From assembly GCF_017115085.1 (NCBI RefSeq), contig NZ_JABXKJ010000164.1, forward strand, positions 1 to 64,000: a DNA stretch of 64,000 nucleotides, written 5' to 3'. Positions 36,347 to 45,647 of the stretch are shown here, piece after piece (the first letter of the stretch is position 1; each line of letters starts with the position of its first letter). A model generated the notes under the pieces. It ran no database searches, was not told the origin of the DNA, and saw only the letters and a list, made by a program, of their open reading frames with translations. The position numbers and the translations under genes are program-made. The stretch comes from Nostoc sp. NMS7. Lineage in GTDB: Bacteria; Cyanobacteriota; Cyanobacteriia; Cyanobacteriales; Nostocaceae.

Positions 36347-37171
36347 ATGTCAGCAGAAATCAAATTTCGTCACTACTTTGTTGACGAAGCAGGTGATCTT
36401 ACATTCTTCGATAAAAAGGGACGCATCATCGTAGGTCAACCTGGAGCATCTAAATTTTTCATGGTTGGTGTTGCTCAAATTTCTGATCCAGAACAAGTTA
36501 CCTGGGAACTGAATGCACTCCGCTCTAGCTTGATGACACATCCTCGCTTCAAGAATATTCCCTCTATGCAACCTGAAGCAAAAAAGACTGCAATTACCTT
36601 TCATGCAAAAAACGATCATCCTGAAATTCGTGAAAAGGTTTTTGATCTGATGCAGTCTTTCGACATCAAGGTTTTAGTTGCAATTTGCAGTAAAGCTGAT
36701 ATGGCAGAATCAGCAAAAGCAAACTTTAAGAGCTTAGGCACAAAGCTTCACCAGAACGCAATTTATGACGATCTAATAACACAGGTATTCAAAAATCTGC
36801 TCCATAAAGCAGACGTTATCCGAATTGCTATTGCTAGACGTGGTAAGGCAGTACGCGAAGAAGCACTAGAAGAAGCCATTAACCAAGCTCAGAAAAATTT
36901 TGAGTCTCAATGGAAAATTGGTTCAAATAGCTCGATTATCATTGAGCCTACTTATCCATCTGAGGTTGCTGGTTTACAAGTCATCGACTATTACCTGTGG
37001 GCTGTACAGCGATGCTATGAACGCGACGATGACCAGTTTTTTCTGCCTCTTGCCAATAAATATAGACTGATTATGGACTTGGACGATAAGCGCAACAAAC
37101 CTTATGGAGAGTGGTATGGCGATCGCAACCCATTAACACTTGAAAAGCTAAAAGGGGCTAGGTCTAAGTAG
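36347..37171 (+). CDS. DUF3800 domain protein
   Basis: Protein of 274 aa starting with FVDEAGDLTFF, the DUF3800 signature, a predicted RNase H-like fold with acidic residues. A second acidic patch (YPSEVAGLQVIDYYLWAVQR) near residue 205-225 closes the family. DUF3800 proteins are often carried on mobile elements and near defence genes, but the molecular role is unknown. The ATG at 36347 is the first in frame. No partner gene is obvious: dnaJ lies upstream and a J-domain gene downstream. Confidence 0.8.
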   Translation: MSAEIKFRHYFVDEAGDLTFFDKKGRIIVGQPGASKFFMVGVAQISDPEQVTWELNALRSSLMTHPRFKNIPSMQPEAKKTAITFHAKNDHPEIREKVFDLMQSFDIKVLVAICSKADMAESAKANFKSLGTKLHQNAIYDDLITQVFKNLLHKADVIRIAIARRGKAVREEALEEAINQAQKNFESQWKIGSNSSIIIEPTYPSEVAGLQVIDYYLWAVQRCYERDDDQFFLPLANKYRLIMDLDDKRNKPYGEWYGDRNPLTLEKLKGARSK

Positions 37172-37400
37172 AATTACTACTCGGACACACGGCATGAAGC
37201 CGACGTTCGCCCCTTAAGCTACTATTATACAGGATATAAATCATCTAAATCCAACTATTCAAGTCTTCACCTATAAAAGGGTTGGGCATGATCCCAGAAT
37301 ATCATCAGCCATTTTTTCCCATGTAGAATGGGCGGGTTTACAATATTAGAAAAAACTTGATCGCAAAGTGACTTAAACAGCCGTGAATCAGAACGGGGCA

Positions 37401-37937
37401 ATGCCACAAAGCAGTAAACCAACTTATTACTCCTTGCTAGGACTGCATCCCTGGGCATCGGTAATCGACATTCGTCGCGCTTATCGGCAACTGAGCAAAC
37501 GCTATCATCCTGATACTACAGACTTGCCGACTGCGATCGCCACTCCCAAATTTCAGCAAATCAACGAAGCTTACGCCACCCTTAGCCATCCAGAACGTCG
37601 GTTAAGCTACGATTTAAAAATTGGCTATTCCCGCTTTGGAGTGATTCAACCACCCCCTGATTTAAATCAGCCCGTTTCCCGTTCTCATGACTGGTCAAAA
37701 TCAGCTTACCTCGATGCGAGCGATCGCCCCCTCTCATCTGGCGAAATCTTTGCTTTATTTATGTTGGTGTTAACATTTGTAGGTTGTCTACTACTAGCAG
37801 TTGCCATCGGCTTAACTCGTGGTGAAACTGCTATCCAAACCCATTTGCTGCAACCAACTGCACCTGTACAACAGCAGATTATCCATGTGTCGCAACCAAT
37901 TACCCATCTGGTAATTAAAAATAAAAAAATTTCCTAA
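37401..37937 (+). CDS. J-domain membrane protein
   Basis: About 178 aa. Residues 7-67 form a J domain (YYSLLGLHPWASVIDIRRAY, then RYHPDTT with the HPD triad). The rest is a linker and one transmembrane helix (about 117-140, IFALFMLVLTFVGCLLLAVA) with a short outer tail. It should recruit a DnaK to a membrane. ATG 37401 is preferred over the GTG six codons upstream. The two genes that follow are on the same strand. Confidence 0.85.
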   Translation: MPQSSKPTYYSLLGLHPWASVIDIRRAYRQLSKRYHPDTTDLPTAIATPKFQQINEAYATLSHPERRLSYDLKIGYSRFGVIQPPPDLNQPVSRSHDWSKSAYLDASDRPLSSGEIFALFMLVLTFVGCLLLAVAIGLTRGETAIQTHLLQPTAPVQQQIIHVSQPITHLVIKNKKIS

Positions 37938-38008
37938 TCCAAAATCGTTCGATTGAGCGTTCGCGGAGCGTCTCGTAGAGAAACCGAAATCCAAAATCTA
38001 AAATTCCT

Positions 38009-38281
38009 ATGCCTCTTCTTCCCTCTGATACCCCCCTATATAATCATTCCCTGCCACAAATTGAGCAGTGGCTAAAAGATCAAGGCTGTCAACAAGACGA
38101 TATAGAGAGACATTGCTGGCGTGTACAGCGCCCTAGTTGGCAAGCTGAATTATGGCTTGATGTTGAGCAAGTCGTAGTGCGATATGTCCAATCCGGGCAA
38201 AATGGACAAGATATCCAACGCTCATTCAAATATTCCCTTAGTCGGGATGATATAGAACAAGCTGTATTTTCCGGCCCATAA
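38009..38281 (+). CDS. DUF3143 family protein
   Basis: Small cytoplasmic protein of 90 aa belonging to DUF3143, found in cyanobacteria and plastids. Its conserved part is LYNHSLPQIEQWLKDQGC, then WRVQRPSWQAELWLDVEQ. Function unknown. It is 71 bp after the J-domain gene, a combination that looks like an operon; the spacer contains the 'gttcgcggagcgtctcgtagagaaacc' repeat. Confidence 0.85.
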   Translation: MPLLPSDTPLYNHSLPQIEQWLKDQGCQQDDIERHCWRVQRPSWQAELWLDVEQVVVRYVQSGQNGQDIQRSFKYSLSRDDIEQAVFSGP

Positions 38282-38591
38282 GAAAGTGCAAAGTGGCACA
38301 GAGATAAGTGCGATCGCATCAGTTGAGAGGCGGGACGAATGCGATCGGATCAGTTCTTTAAACAGGTACAATTGTTAAACTCTGATCCAAATGGAGGTAG
38401 AATCTAACAACACATCCGACACCATGATTTGCATCGCCAAAGCGGACGCAAAAATTATTATAGATATTTTCACTACTGTTTTCTAGAATCAACGCTTTTT
38501 AAAGCATCTTTACCGATGGCATGAATGTACCAGCCTAGACTACCTATTCAGCTAAAATAACTAATTATCAAGAAGTTTTAATAAATAGCTC
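38282..38591. other. Intergenic region
   Basis: About 310 bp with two HIP1-like gcgatc motifs and no coding sequence. The last 30 bp should hold the translation start signals of the 117-aa gene. Confidence 0.5.
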
Positions 38592-38945
38592 ATGTCCTCA
38601 ATTCCTCTGACACTAAACCTAATTGAAGGTTCTGTCTCCTTTAGTTTTTCACCCCAAGCAGCACGAGAATTAAAGACAGCGACGGATAAACTGATGGAGC
38701 GCCTGAAAGCTGTCGCCGCTAAACCCACTCCTAGCGGCGGTAAAATCACTCCCCAGCCTCCTCTAGAATATTGTTATACAGGTGAAGTATTTTTAGAAAT
38801 TTTTTGTAATCCTAATATCTGGCCAACGCCCTTCGCAGCCAAAGTTTTGCTGACTGTCCGCAACGTCAACATCCGCTTGACTACTGAAGCTGAACTTACC
38901 CGGATCATTGAAGACATTAATCAGTATTTAGAGCAAGTTGGGTAA
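38592..38945 (+). CDS. Conserved hypothetical protein (117 aa)
   Basis: Soluble protein with an N-terminal SIPLTLNLIEGSVSFSFSPQ, a central PxP(S/T)GGK stretch and a C-terminal helix. No catalytic motif was recognised. It resembles uncharacterised cyanobacterial proteins. Good coding composition and an ATG start support a real gene. A terminator-like hairpin lies just downstream. Confidence 0.65.
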   Translation: MSSIPLTLNLIEGSVSFSFSPQAARELKTATDKLMERLKAVAAKPTPSGGKITPQPPLEYCYTGEVFLEIFCNPNIWPTPFAAKVLLTVRNVNIRLTTEAELTRIIEDINQYLEQVG

Positions 38946-38961
38946 TATTTCGATAAAAATT

Positions 38962-38995
38962 ACCGGAGCAGTTCAACATTAGGAACTACCCCGGT
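38962..38995 (+). terminator. Hairpin downstream of the 117-aa gene
   Basis: ACCGGAGCAGTTC pairs with GAACTACCCCGGT (11 of 13 positions) around an 8-nt loop, 16 bp after the stop at 38945. The T-run after it is only three bases, so termination is likely but not certain. Confidence 0.6.
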
Positions 38996-39251
38996 TTGAC
39001 AATCTACATACTTTACTCAAGTTGTGGCACCAGATATACAGAAAAAATCGTTCTCATGCCTTCTTCCACTTGAAAAGTTGTATCAATTCAGACTCCAATG
39101 CTTCTGTGTTAATGAAAAACGCAAGATTCTATATCGGGCAATGCTCATCAAAAACCAGAGATTATCCCCTAAGTTGAGTGTCGAATCTTTGATTGTGATA
39201 TCGACACATCGAAAATCAACTCCCAATCTCAAATCCGAAATCAAAGATTGA

Positions 39252-39488
39252 TTAGTCGTTGTCCCATTGTTCACGACCAATTAGGTCGCCAATGCGATCG
39301 CGCAACAAAAAGTCACATTTCTCTAATTCACATTCAACGCAAACCCACTCTCTCGCTGGAATGTATTGGCAGAGGGTATATATTGGCTGTTGTCTGCTAA
39401 TCATTCCCTTTTGCACTAGTCGGCGTGCTTCGTCTTGAATCACATCTAGAGAATAGTAATTGATAGAAGACACCGTATTCACACTCAT
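39252..39488 (-). CDS. DUF4327 family protein
   Basis: Small protein of 78 aa. It begins MSVNTVSSINYYSLDVIQ and ends IGDLIGREQWDND, with WVCVECELEKCDF in between (three cysteines), as in cyanobacterial DUF4327. Function unknown; the cysteines could bind metal. It is transcribed alone on the minus strand. Confidence 0.8.
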   Translation of the reverse strand: MSVNTVSSINYYSLDVIQDEARRLVQKGMISRQQPIYTLCQYIPAREWVCVECELEKCDFLLRDRIGDLIGREQWDND

Positions 39489-39967
39489 CGTTTTTACTCA
39501 CTAATTAACACTTACGATAGTATTCCCGTTAATAATTAGGAACAAACATGACAGAATTTAGACTTGTGTCCAGGATTTTGTAGTTTGCTATACGGAACTG
39601 TTTTTATTTTGACGCTAGATATCCTGAAATTATCTCAAGAAATGTTAAGAAAGTCAACAAATCCTGACATTTTGGCAAAATCCGCTTTACAAAAAAAATT
39701 CCGAGTAGTTAACTTAACCTGCTTCTTTAGCTCTATGACTTTTATCCAATAAGTCTTAAGGCAAGATTTGGCAGTTGGGAAGAGTTCAGGGCGCGTCACC
39801 GAGAGCGAGTCATAGAGCGTCATAGCCCGCACTTCGACAAAGCTCAGTGACCACCGCAGGTCTTACCCTGAGCATGCGCCGTACCACTTCCTGGAAGCAA
39901 GCTACGCGCAGCGCGGTGCCCTGAGCTTGCCGTTCGCACAGCGCGATGCCCTGAGCTTGCCGTTCGC

Positions 39968-40024
39968 GCAGCGTCTCGTAGAGAAGGGTCTCGTAGAGAA
40001 GGGTCTCGTAGAGAAGGGCATCGC
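39968..40024. repeat. Tandem GTCTCGTAGAGAAGG repeat
   Basis: Four copies of 'tctcgtagagaagg' in a row, ending in 'gcatcgct'. TCTCGTAGAGA is itself a palindrome. Further copies lie at 28906-28926, 37969-37982 and 63002-63025. Confidence 0.85.
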
Positions 40025-40463
40025 TTAGATATCAAATAATCACCTTAAAACCGGATCTAGAACTGCTGGTATTTATCTAAGCGTAAATAACACAAGAATG
40101 TTTGTCAGATACTAGTACTTTGTCAAGTTGGTTTTGAGGGTTTGTAGTAAGCACTTTAGTGCTTAGAAAATAAGGACTAAAGTCCTTACTACGAACTTGC
40201 TTACCCATCAATTTAAACTTGACAGACTACTAGGGTGCAAAACATAGCCGCTAAAGTACACTACGAAAGCTTTTACCCTAGCATTTTTTAACAATTTCCT
40301 AAGCAAAAGCGTAGTTGGTTAATTTCAGCACTGATATTACACAGTTTTCTTTTGAAAAACATTTGTAGAAGTGTGGAGTCATACTAATTCGTAATTAGGA
40401 CACATATAAACAGAAAGCATATATATAGCAATCCTATTTGATTTGCTCTCCACCGAGAGGCTC

Positions 40464-40500
40464 AGATCCCCGACTTCTTGAAGAAGTCGGGAATCTTTTT
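40464..40500. terminator. Terminator-like hairpin with T-run
   Basis: AGATCCCCGACTTCTT and GAAGAAGTCGGGAATCT pair over about 16 bp, followed by TTTTT. This hairpin is a repeated element in Nostoc genomes. No gene ends directly upstream on the + strand, so it may be a mobile palindrome rather than a dedicated terminator. Confidence 0.6.
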
Positions 40501-40654
40501 GTTCGTAACGCATTTAGGATTGCTATATGGAACTACCGATCCCGGAAGCAGGTTATAGTTACATTAAAACAGGCGCAATCTAGTCACGTCTGTAAACTGT
40601 TTGGCGGATTTGCTGAGATTAATTGTTCTGAAGTTACATTGTTATTTAAGTTAC

Positions 40655-41074
40655 TTATTCACTAGATGATTGATTATCTTGATCTGGGCTGTCTTCTACT
40701 GATACCAGATTTTCTGGCGGACGCTCATCGTTAAGTTGAACTAGTAGTGCTAGTACTCTATTACCGCGTTCTATGGAGTGATCTTCGACAAATATCACCT
40801 CTGGTGTACGACGTAGCCGTACCCGCGCCCCAAGTTCGCTGCGGACATAACCCGTGGCCGATTTTAAGCCTGCCATTGTTTCTGCCTTAGCTTCATCTGT
40901 ACCATAGATACTGACGTAGATTTTGGCGTGTTGGAGATCGCCAGAAACATCAACATTAGTAACACTTACCATTCCTGTACCCACACGGTCATCTTTAATG
41001 CCGTTGAGCAGCATTTGGCCAACTTCCCGTTTAATCAGTTCAGCAACGCGGGAAACCCGGCGATTTGTAGACAT
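40655..41074 (-). CDS. rbfA: 30S ribosome-binding factor RbfA
   Basis: KH-fold ribosome maturation factor that helps process the 16S 5' end and supports growth in the cold. 139 aa. Family motifs: [37 protein letters not shown], and the [19 protein letters not shown] block. The tail is acidic. DUF751 lies 123 bp upstream on the same strand. Confidence 0.94.
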   Translation of the reverse strand: MSTNRRVSRVAELIKREVGQMLLNGIKDDRVGTGMVSVTNVDVSGDLQHAKIYVSIYGTDEAKAETMAGLKSATGYVRSELGARVRLRRTPEVIFVEDHSIERGNRVLALLVQLNDERPPENLVSVEDSPDQDNQSSSE

Positions 41075-41197
41075 AAAAATTTCGCCTCCTCACAGAGGTT
41101 GTACGACAAAAATAGATGCAAGTTGGGTAGACAATACTTAGCGGGAGCAACGCTAAGATCAACCGTCTCTGGGGCACAGCCCCGATATAGCGCTAGT

Positions 41198-41404
41198 CTA
41201 GATTGTACTCAAGCCCAGCATTGCACGTAGGGTGAGAGTAAGGAAGACTAGGCTGCTCAGAAATAAACCCAAGATGGCGATGAAGGTAACAGGGCGCTTC
41301 AACAGTGGCACTAATGGCGCAAAGGCGTTCAGAAACACTCCTAAGAGGATAGTAATTAAGTACCGGGGGTAGCGAAAGACGTTATCCCAAAATCCGTCAA
41401 ACAT
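41198..41404 (-). CDS. DUF751 (Ycf33-like) membrane protein
   Basis: Small protein of 68 aa with two hydrophobic helices, FWDNVFRYPRYLITILLGVF and FIAILGLFLSSLVFLTLTL. It matches the DUF751/Ycf33 family of cyanobacteria and plastids, probably thylakoid-located. Function unknown. Same strand as rbfA. Confidence 0.88.
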   Translation of the reverse strand: MFDGFWDNVFRYPRYLITILLGVFLNAFAPLVPLLKRPVTFIAILGLFLSSLVFLTLTLRAMLGLSTI

Positions 41405-41569
41405 CTGAATGTCAACTGCCTTGTTATATACTTACGTTTGTTTTGATATGCTTTATCCACTCAATTGTAATCTATGCGGCTGGAAAATTAGCCAGTTAAT
41501 ATAAAATATGGCTCGTCGGTTATATTGGCTTTATTTAGTTGTGATTATTTTCAGTTCAATCGGAAGTAA

Positions 41570-42427
41570 ATGGTAATTCAAATCCCCAAGGAAACTAGCC
41601 CGCGTCCATTTTTGAAGTGGGCAGGGGGTAAAAGTAGGTTGATACAGCAATATATTCCTTATTTTCCCAAGAGTTATAAAAATTACTATGAACCATTCTT
41701 AGGTGGTGGTGCTGTTTTTTTCTATCTCCAACCTAGTGCAGCCATTTTAACTGATATTAACGCCGAATTAATTAATACTTATTGTTGTGTTAGAGATCAT
41801 GTTGAGGAATTAATTTATATATTGAAAGAGCATAAAATTCGACATGATAAAGATTATTACTATAGTGTCCGAAATAACTCTGGTGGTACTAATATAGAAA
41901 AAGCTGCTCGAATAATTTATCTTAATAAGACTTGTTTTAATGGTCTTTATCGGGTAAACTCACAGGGTAAATTCAATGTGCCTTTAGGCAGATATGAAAA
42001 TCCTAATATCTGTCATGAAAACTTACTGCGAGTAGCCTCGGTAGCACTTTCTCACGCAGAAATTCAACAAGCAGATTTTACAAAAGTCCTAAATCATGCG
42101 ACTAGCAGTGATGACTTTGTATTTTTTGATCCGCCCTACCATCCGATCAGTGAAACTAGCTATTTCACCGCTTATAGTCAAAATTGTTTTAGTAAAAAAG
42201 ACCAAGAACTTTTAAGAGATACTTGTGCAGAGTTAGCAAGTCGTGGTGTCAAAGTTATGGTATGTAATTCTGATAGCGAATTTATTAGAAAAATTTATAC
42301 AGAGATTAATTTTGAAACCTCCAAAATAAAAGCAGCGCGTTCAATTAACTCAAATATAAAAAATAGAGGCATGATTGACGAACTACTAATTACATCTTTT
42401 AAAGATTTTTATTTGCCCAAGCAATGA
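41570..42427 (+). CDS. DNA adenine methyltransferase (D12 class, Dam/DpnII-like)
   Basis: N6-adenine methylase, 285 aa. AdoMet-binding motif I is FLKWAGGKSRL (about residues 15-25) with FLGGGAVFF. Catalytic motif IV is DPPY, in VFFDPPYHPISE (about residue 188). The order motif I then DPPY is the alpha (D12) group, whose members often methylate GATC. It overlaps by 29 bp, tail to tail, with the minus-strand nuclease gene. This fits a compact type II restriction-modification pair. AT-rich composition differs a little from neighbours, as is usual for transferred R-M genes. Confidence 0.9.
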   Translation: MVIQIPKETSPRPFLKWAGGKSRLIQQYIPYFPKSYKNYYEPFLGGGAVFFYLQPSAAILTDINAELINTYCCVRDHVEELIYILKEHKIRHDKDYYYSVRNNSGGTNIEKAARIIYLNKTCFNGLYRVNSQGKFNVPLGRYENPNICHENLLRVASVALSHAEIQQADFTKVLNHATSSDDFVFFDPPYHPISETSYFTAYSQNCFSKKDQELLRDTCAELASRGVKVMVCNSDSEFIRKIYTEINFETSKIKAARSINSNIKNRGMIDELLITSFKDFYLPKQ

Positions 42428-42875
42428 ACCTGTCTAAGCTATAAACTGCTAATAAATTATGGTTATCGTTAACTCTTGCTTTCAGCCATTTGCTTGCACC
42501 TTCTCGCATACCTTCACCACCTAAAATCACGATAGTTGGTGCAGGGTAATAGTGCTGAATGTTCATGTTCAAGTAAGGGAACTTTTCATCAACCGAACCG
42601 GGGCTTTCTTGCCATTTGCACTCGAAAATTAAACCAGATGGCATTGCAGGTGAACCAATAACATAAAAATCAACCTTCAGATCGGTATGATAAATTCCAG
42701 TTCCAATATAAACTTCTTTTCCATAACGTTTTGGTAATAAAGCAGCATTTAGGATAAATTCTTTCGGGACATAGTTCCCTACTTGGAAATAATTATACCC
42801 ATTCAAGATTGCTTTTACATTTCCTTCTAAAATATTCCCAGACTTATTTGCTCGTCCGCCTTGAGTCAGAGCCAT
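42399..42875 (-). CDS. PD-(D/E)XK nuclease superfamily protein, probable restriction endonuclease
   Basis: About 158 aa from ATG 42875, which follows GAGGGATTGAAG; the frame opens further to a TTG. KVDFYVIG ... LIFECKWQE supplies the Asp and Glu-x-Lys of a PD-(D/E)XK active site (about residues 78 and 95-97). GGRANKSGNILEGNV at the start resembles the first helix of type II enzymes that act with a Dam-like partner. The 3' end overlaps the methylase gene, so the two genes cannot be separated easily. Recognition site unknown; possibly that of the methylase. Confidence 0.75.
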   Translation of the reverse strand: MALTQGGRANKSGNILEGNVKAILNGYNYFQVGNYVPKEFILNAALLPKRYGKEVYIGTGIYHTDLKVDFYVIGSPAMPSGLIFECKWQESPGSVDEKFPYLNMNIQHYYPAPTIVILGGEGMREGASKWLKARVNDNHNLLAVYSLDRFIAWANKNL

Positions 42876-43177
42876 CTTCAATCCCTCTGCCAAAAGTCCT
42901 ACTTATTATAGGATTTCACAGAAGCACTAAAAAAGGGTCAGTTACTTAATATGAATTTTTGATTTTGACTAAACAAGGTTGGATTAATAGGTAAAAAAAT
43001 CCGCAAGTTTGGTACTTTTGTACTAAATAAATACAAATGTATTAATAATTTGGATGAGGAAGGAGTTACTAATTCAGGGAAGTATGAAAGGAATCAAATT
43101 TCCTTTTCTTTTTGTCCCTTAACCTCTTTAACAACTGGAATTTAGCTTGGATAAATTTTAGTGATTTCGCCTTAGCT
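42876..43177. other. Intergenic region upstream of the nuclease and downstream of the HetZ-like gene
   Basis: About 300 bp, AT-rich, with no coding signal. It should contain the promoter of the minus-strand nuclease gene near 42900-42960. Confidence 0.5.
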
Positions 43178-44398
43178 TTAGCCTGTCTGGGCTTCAGTAT
43201 GACCGTTGCGGATAGCCCATGCGATTTCTAAAAGTTGAGTCCAGCGCTTTTGTAACTGTTTGGGGGTGCATTTGATGACTTTGGCGATCGCTTGGTCGTT
43301 TTCCCGTGCAGTTTTTAACTGTAATAGTTGCTGTTGCTCTTGTGTGAGTTGATTCACAAAGATTTCCCACTGCTGGGAAGATAAACCCAACTTTTGCTCT
43401 AAACCCGCGCCTAACCATTGATGTACCAATTGCCAATGGTGTTGCTTAGAAAACTTTTCCACATGGTATTTAAACCGTTGTTGGAGATAATCGCGCTGAC
43501 GGCTGGTTAAACCGAGAATTTGGTCAATTTCTGGGGCTGAAAGGTCTTGGAGTTTCAAGCTGAGGTAGTTCATACAGTCAGATTGACCTTGAGACTCCAG
43601 ATATTTCATCAATTCAGTGATGACGCGATCGCGTTCTGACTCTTCTGATGGATCAAAATTAGTTTGGGCAATCATCTGCGATCGCAGTTGTTGCACCGCC
43701 GAGTTACGCTGGTAAGATTCTGCTTCTTCACCCTTGGCACACTCTACCGCCATTTCAATATCCACAGTAGTTTCTTGGGGCTGACGACGAGCAAAACCTT
43801 GGGCCCGCAAGATAATTAATTGCTGATTTGCACCACCAGGTAAATTGATCCGGCGTTTGGCGTACTGTTCTGTAAAGGACATATATTCAGCTAATTGCAG
43901 CTGAGTACGCGGCGTCTGATCATTAGGTAGTTCGTTTTCTCTGCGGAAAGCTTTAATAGCTTCGATATAAAATGCTTGTAAAAAATCTTCAATTAGGCTG
44001 TAACGAGCCTCAAAACCCAACTCCGAGCCTGACATAGTTATATGGCGGTAAACCATAGCACCCAAATTGCTATGTAATTCCACCCGTCCTTGTTTGGAAC
44101 CTAGTTGGTAGTAACGTAAGCACTTCTGCATCCGATGCCTTCCCAACGTCATCTGCCAGGACTTGATTTCCCCAGATGTTTGAATACGGGAGCTTTTCTC
44201 GCAAATGCGTTCTACTTCCACGACTATGCGCTTTGCTAAAGCTTCTACGCACTTGGGCGCTGCTTTTACTTGCCCTTGCATTTCCTCACACAGCAATTCA
44301 ATCAAGGTATCGCTGCTGCTGTCTGAAAATTCTTCAGTCGAAAGGTGGTTCTCAAAAATGGGTCTAGAGTTTGGTAGATTGACGACGTTAGCTTTCAT
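43178..44398 (-). CDS. HetZ-related protein
   Basis: Protein of about 406 aa from ATG 44398; a TTG lies 17 codons further out in frame. It is all-helical with the block EYMSFTEQYAKRRINLPGGA and RRQPQETTVDIEMAVECAKG, which I associate with the HetZ family of filamentous cyanobacteria. HetZ is an HTH regulator needed early in heterocyst differentiation. The C-terminal third has sigma-70-like helices (LSAPEIDQILGLTSRQRDYL; IAKVIKCTPKQLQKRWTQLL), suggesting DNA binding. Which paralogue it is cannot be settled here. It is transcribed alone. Confidence 0.65.
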   Translation of the reverse strand: MKANVVNLPNSRPIFENHLSTEEFSDSSSDTLIELLCEEMQGQVKAAPKCVEALAKRIVVEVERICEKSSRIQTSGEIKSWQMTLGRHRMQKCLRYYQLGSKQGRVELHSNLGAMVYRHITMSGSELGFEARYSLIEDFLQAFYIEAIKAFRRENELPNDQTPRTQLQLAEYMSFTEQYAKRRINLPGGANQQLIILRAQGFARRQPQETTVDIEMAVECAKGEEAESYQRNSAVQQLRSQMIAQTNFDPSEESERDRVITELMKYLESQGQSDCMNYLSLKLQDLSAPEIDQILGLTSRQRDYLQQRFKYHVEKFSKQHHWQLVHQWLGAGLEQKLGLSSQQWEIFVNQLTQEQQQLLQLKTARENDQAIAKVIKCTPKQLQKRWTQLLEIAWAIRNGHTEAQTG

Positions 44399-44806
44399 GA
44401 CTTTTCCAGGTAGTAGTATTGCACCGTAATTACAACGCAGACACAGCAATCAAGACCGTGCTTGGCTTGTGAATCTTTAGGCATTCATCCATCAAAACTT
44501 GCCCTATGTAATGCTCATATCTAAAGGTCATATATAAAACTGTAGGAAATACGAAAGAGTTACAGTTATGGCAATGTGTCGGTTTTTTTCACAAGCCACT
44601 AGATTGAGGCTGGGACACGAGTACCCGCCATTTTCTCAAAGTTGTCAAATACCTTGCTGTGCCAACTGTTGCCACCATTTTGTTATATCCACTGCTTCAC
44701 CAAACAGCCCGCCGTAGACATCGCCTTTAAATATGACAATTTCAAAACTGGAGTTGTTTTGATCACAATTTCCGAAACAAAGAGGTACGCCTGTGAAGTG
44801 GAATTC
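44399..44806. other. Intergenic region between HetZ-like and TsaC-like genes
   Basis: About 400 bp. ORFs across it are short and unsupported. The half next to 44399 is the promoter side of the HetZ-like gene. No NtcA box (GTA-N8-TAC) was found by eye. Confidence 0.5.
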
Positions 44807-45466
44807 TTATACCCATGCTGCTGCGGCTTCCCAACCTAAACCCCTCCGTATCATTACTGCTTCGTCTCCGGTCATATCCAAGATGGTAGAGACTTCATAT
44901 GTAGGTTCCTCGCCAGTGTCTACAATTATGTCTACTAACTTGTCCAAACGGTCAAATAGCTCTACCCGCGACAGAATAGTTTCTGGAACTATTGGAATCA
45001 TGCCATTATCTGCTTCATCTGATGGCAAATGTGCTGAAGTAGAAATAATCGGATTGCCCAACGCTGCCAGCAACTCCAAACACATAGTATGGTTTGGTAC
45101 TCTAATTCCAGTAGTTTTCCGTTTGGGGCTTTGCACCAATCGCGGTACTAACTTAGTCGCTGGGAGCAAAAACGTGTATGGACCTGGAATCAGCCGCTTC
45201 ATAATTCGATAGCCTGTGTCACTTACGAAGGCATAAGTTGCCACATTTGAAAGCGAGGGAGATAAAAATGTCAGTGGTTTATCATTTGCTAGCTGTTTAA
45301 TTTGCCGCACTCGTTCTACCGCCGATTTAGCATTCAAATCACAACCGATCGCATAGACTGTATCAGTAGGGTAAAGCATGACTGCGCCACTTAAAAGCGC
45401 CGACTTTATTTCCTCTATTCGGCGAATTTGAGGATTATCCGGATGAACTGAGAAAATTTTTGCCAT
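44807..45466 (-). CDS. L-threonylcarbamoyladenylate synthase-like protein (TsaC/Sua5/YrdC family)
   Basis: 219 aa. YrdC-fold protein that makes threonylcarbamoyl-AMP for t6A37 of tRNA. Motifs: IKSALLSGAVMLYPTDTVYA (nucleotide entrance), KQLANDKPLTFLSPSL, PGPYTFLLPAT and TTGIRVPNHTMC with ISTSAHLPSDE. Length fits the single-domain form (TsaC/YciO) rather than Sua5. Cyanobacteria often have more than one paralogue, so it could be the YciO-like one. It is divergent from larC, with repeat DNA between. Confidence 0.88.
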   Translation of the reverse strand: MAKIFSVHPDNPQIRRIEEIKSALLSGAVMLYPTDTVYAIGCDLNAKSAVERVRQIKQLANDKPLTFLSPSLSNVATYAFVSDTGYRIMKRLIPGPYTFLLPATKLVPRLVQSPKRKTTGIRVPNHTMCLELLAALGNPIISTSAHLPSDEADNGMIPIVPETILSRVELFDRLDKLVDIIVDTGEEPTYEVSTILDMTGDEAVMIRRGLGWEAAAAWV

Positions 45467-45472
45467 AACCGG

Positions 45473-45555
45473 GAGTGGGGAGTGGGAGAATGGGGAGTGG
45501 GGGATAAGGGAGATGAGGGAGATGAGGGAAATGAGGGAGATGAGGCAGTGAGGGA
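45473..45555. repeat. GGGGAGT and GGGAGATGA tandem repeats
   Basis: 'gggagtggggagtgggagaatggggagtgggg' then 'gggagatgagggagatgagggaaatgagggagatgagg'. The second part is the reverse complement of the CTCCCTCAT array at 67-157. It lies between the TsaC-like gene and larC. Confidence 0.88.
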
Positions 45556-45565
45556 GAAGAATTAA

Positions 45566-45646
45566 TGACTAATGACTAATGACTAATAACTAATAACTAA
45601 TAACTAATAACTAATGACTAATGACTAATGACTAATGACTAATGAC
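45566..45646. repeat. TAATGAC/TAATAAC heptamer array running into the larC start
   Basis: About eleven units of TAATGAC or TAATAAC end in 'aatgactatgaataaaat'. The last ATG-containing unit supplies an in-frame ATG at 45642, two codons before the natural ATG 45648. The upstream translation signal of larC is therefore repeat DNA. Confidence 0.9.
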
Positions 45647-45647
45647 T

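Larger units (their letters stand above)
39489..40654. other. Long intergenic region of dispersed repeats
   Basis: About 1.1 kb with no supported gene. It holds 'accgcaggtcttaccctgagc' and three tandem 'gtctcgtagagaaggg' units (39852-40024), the palindromes AAGCACTTTAGTGCTT and TAAGGACTAAAGTCCTTA (about 40150-40195), 'tatagcaatcctatttgatttg' (40422-40443, partly repeated at 52483), and the hairpin at 40464-40500. All are repeat families of this genome. Confidence 0.75.
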
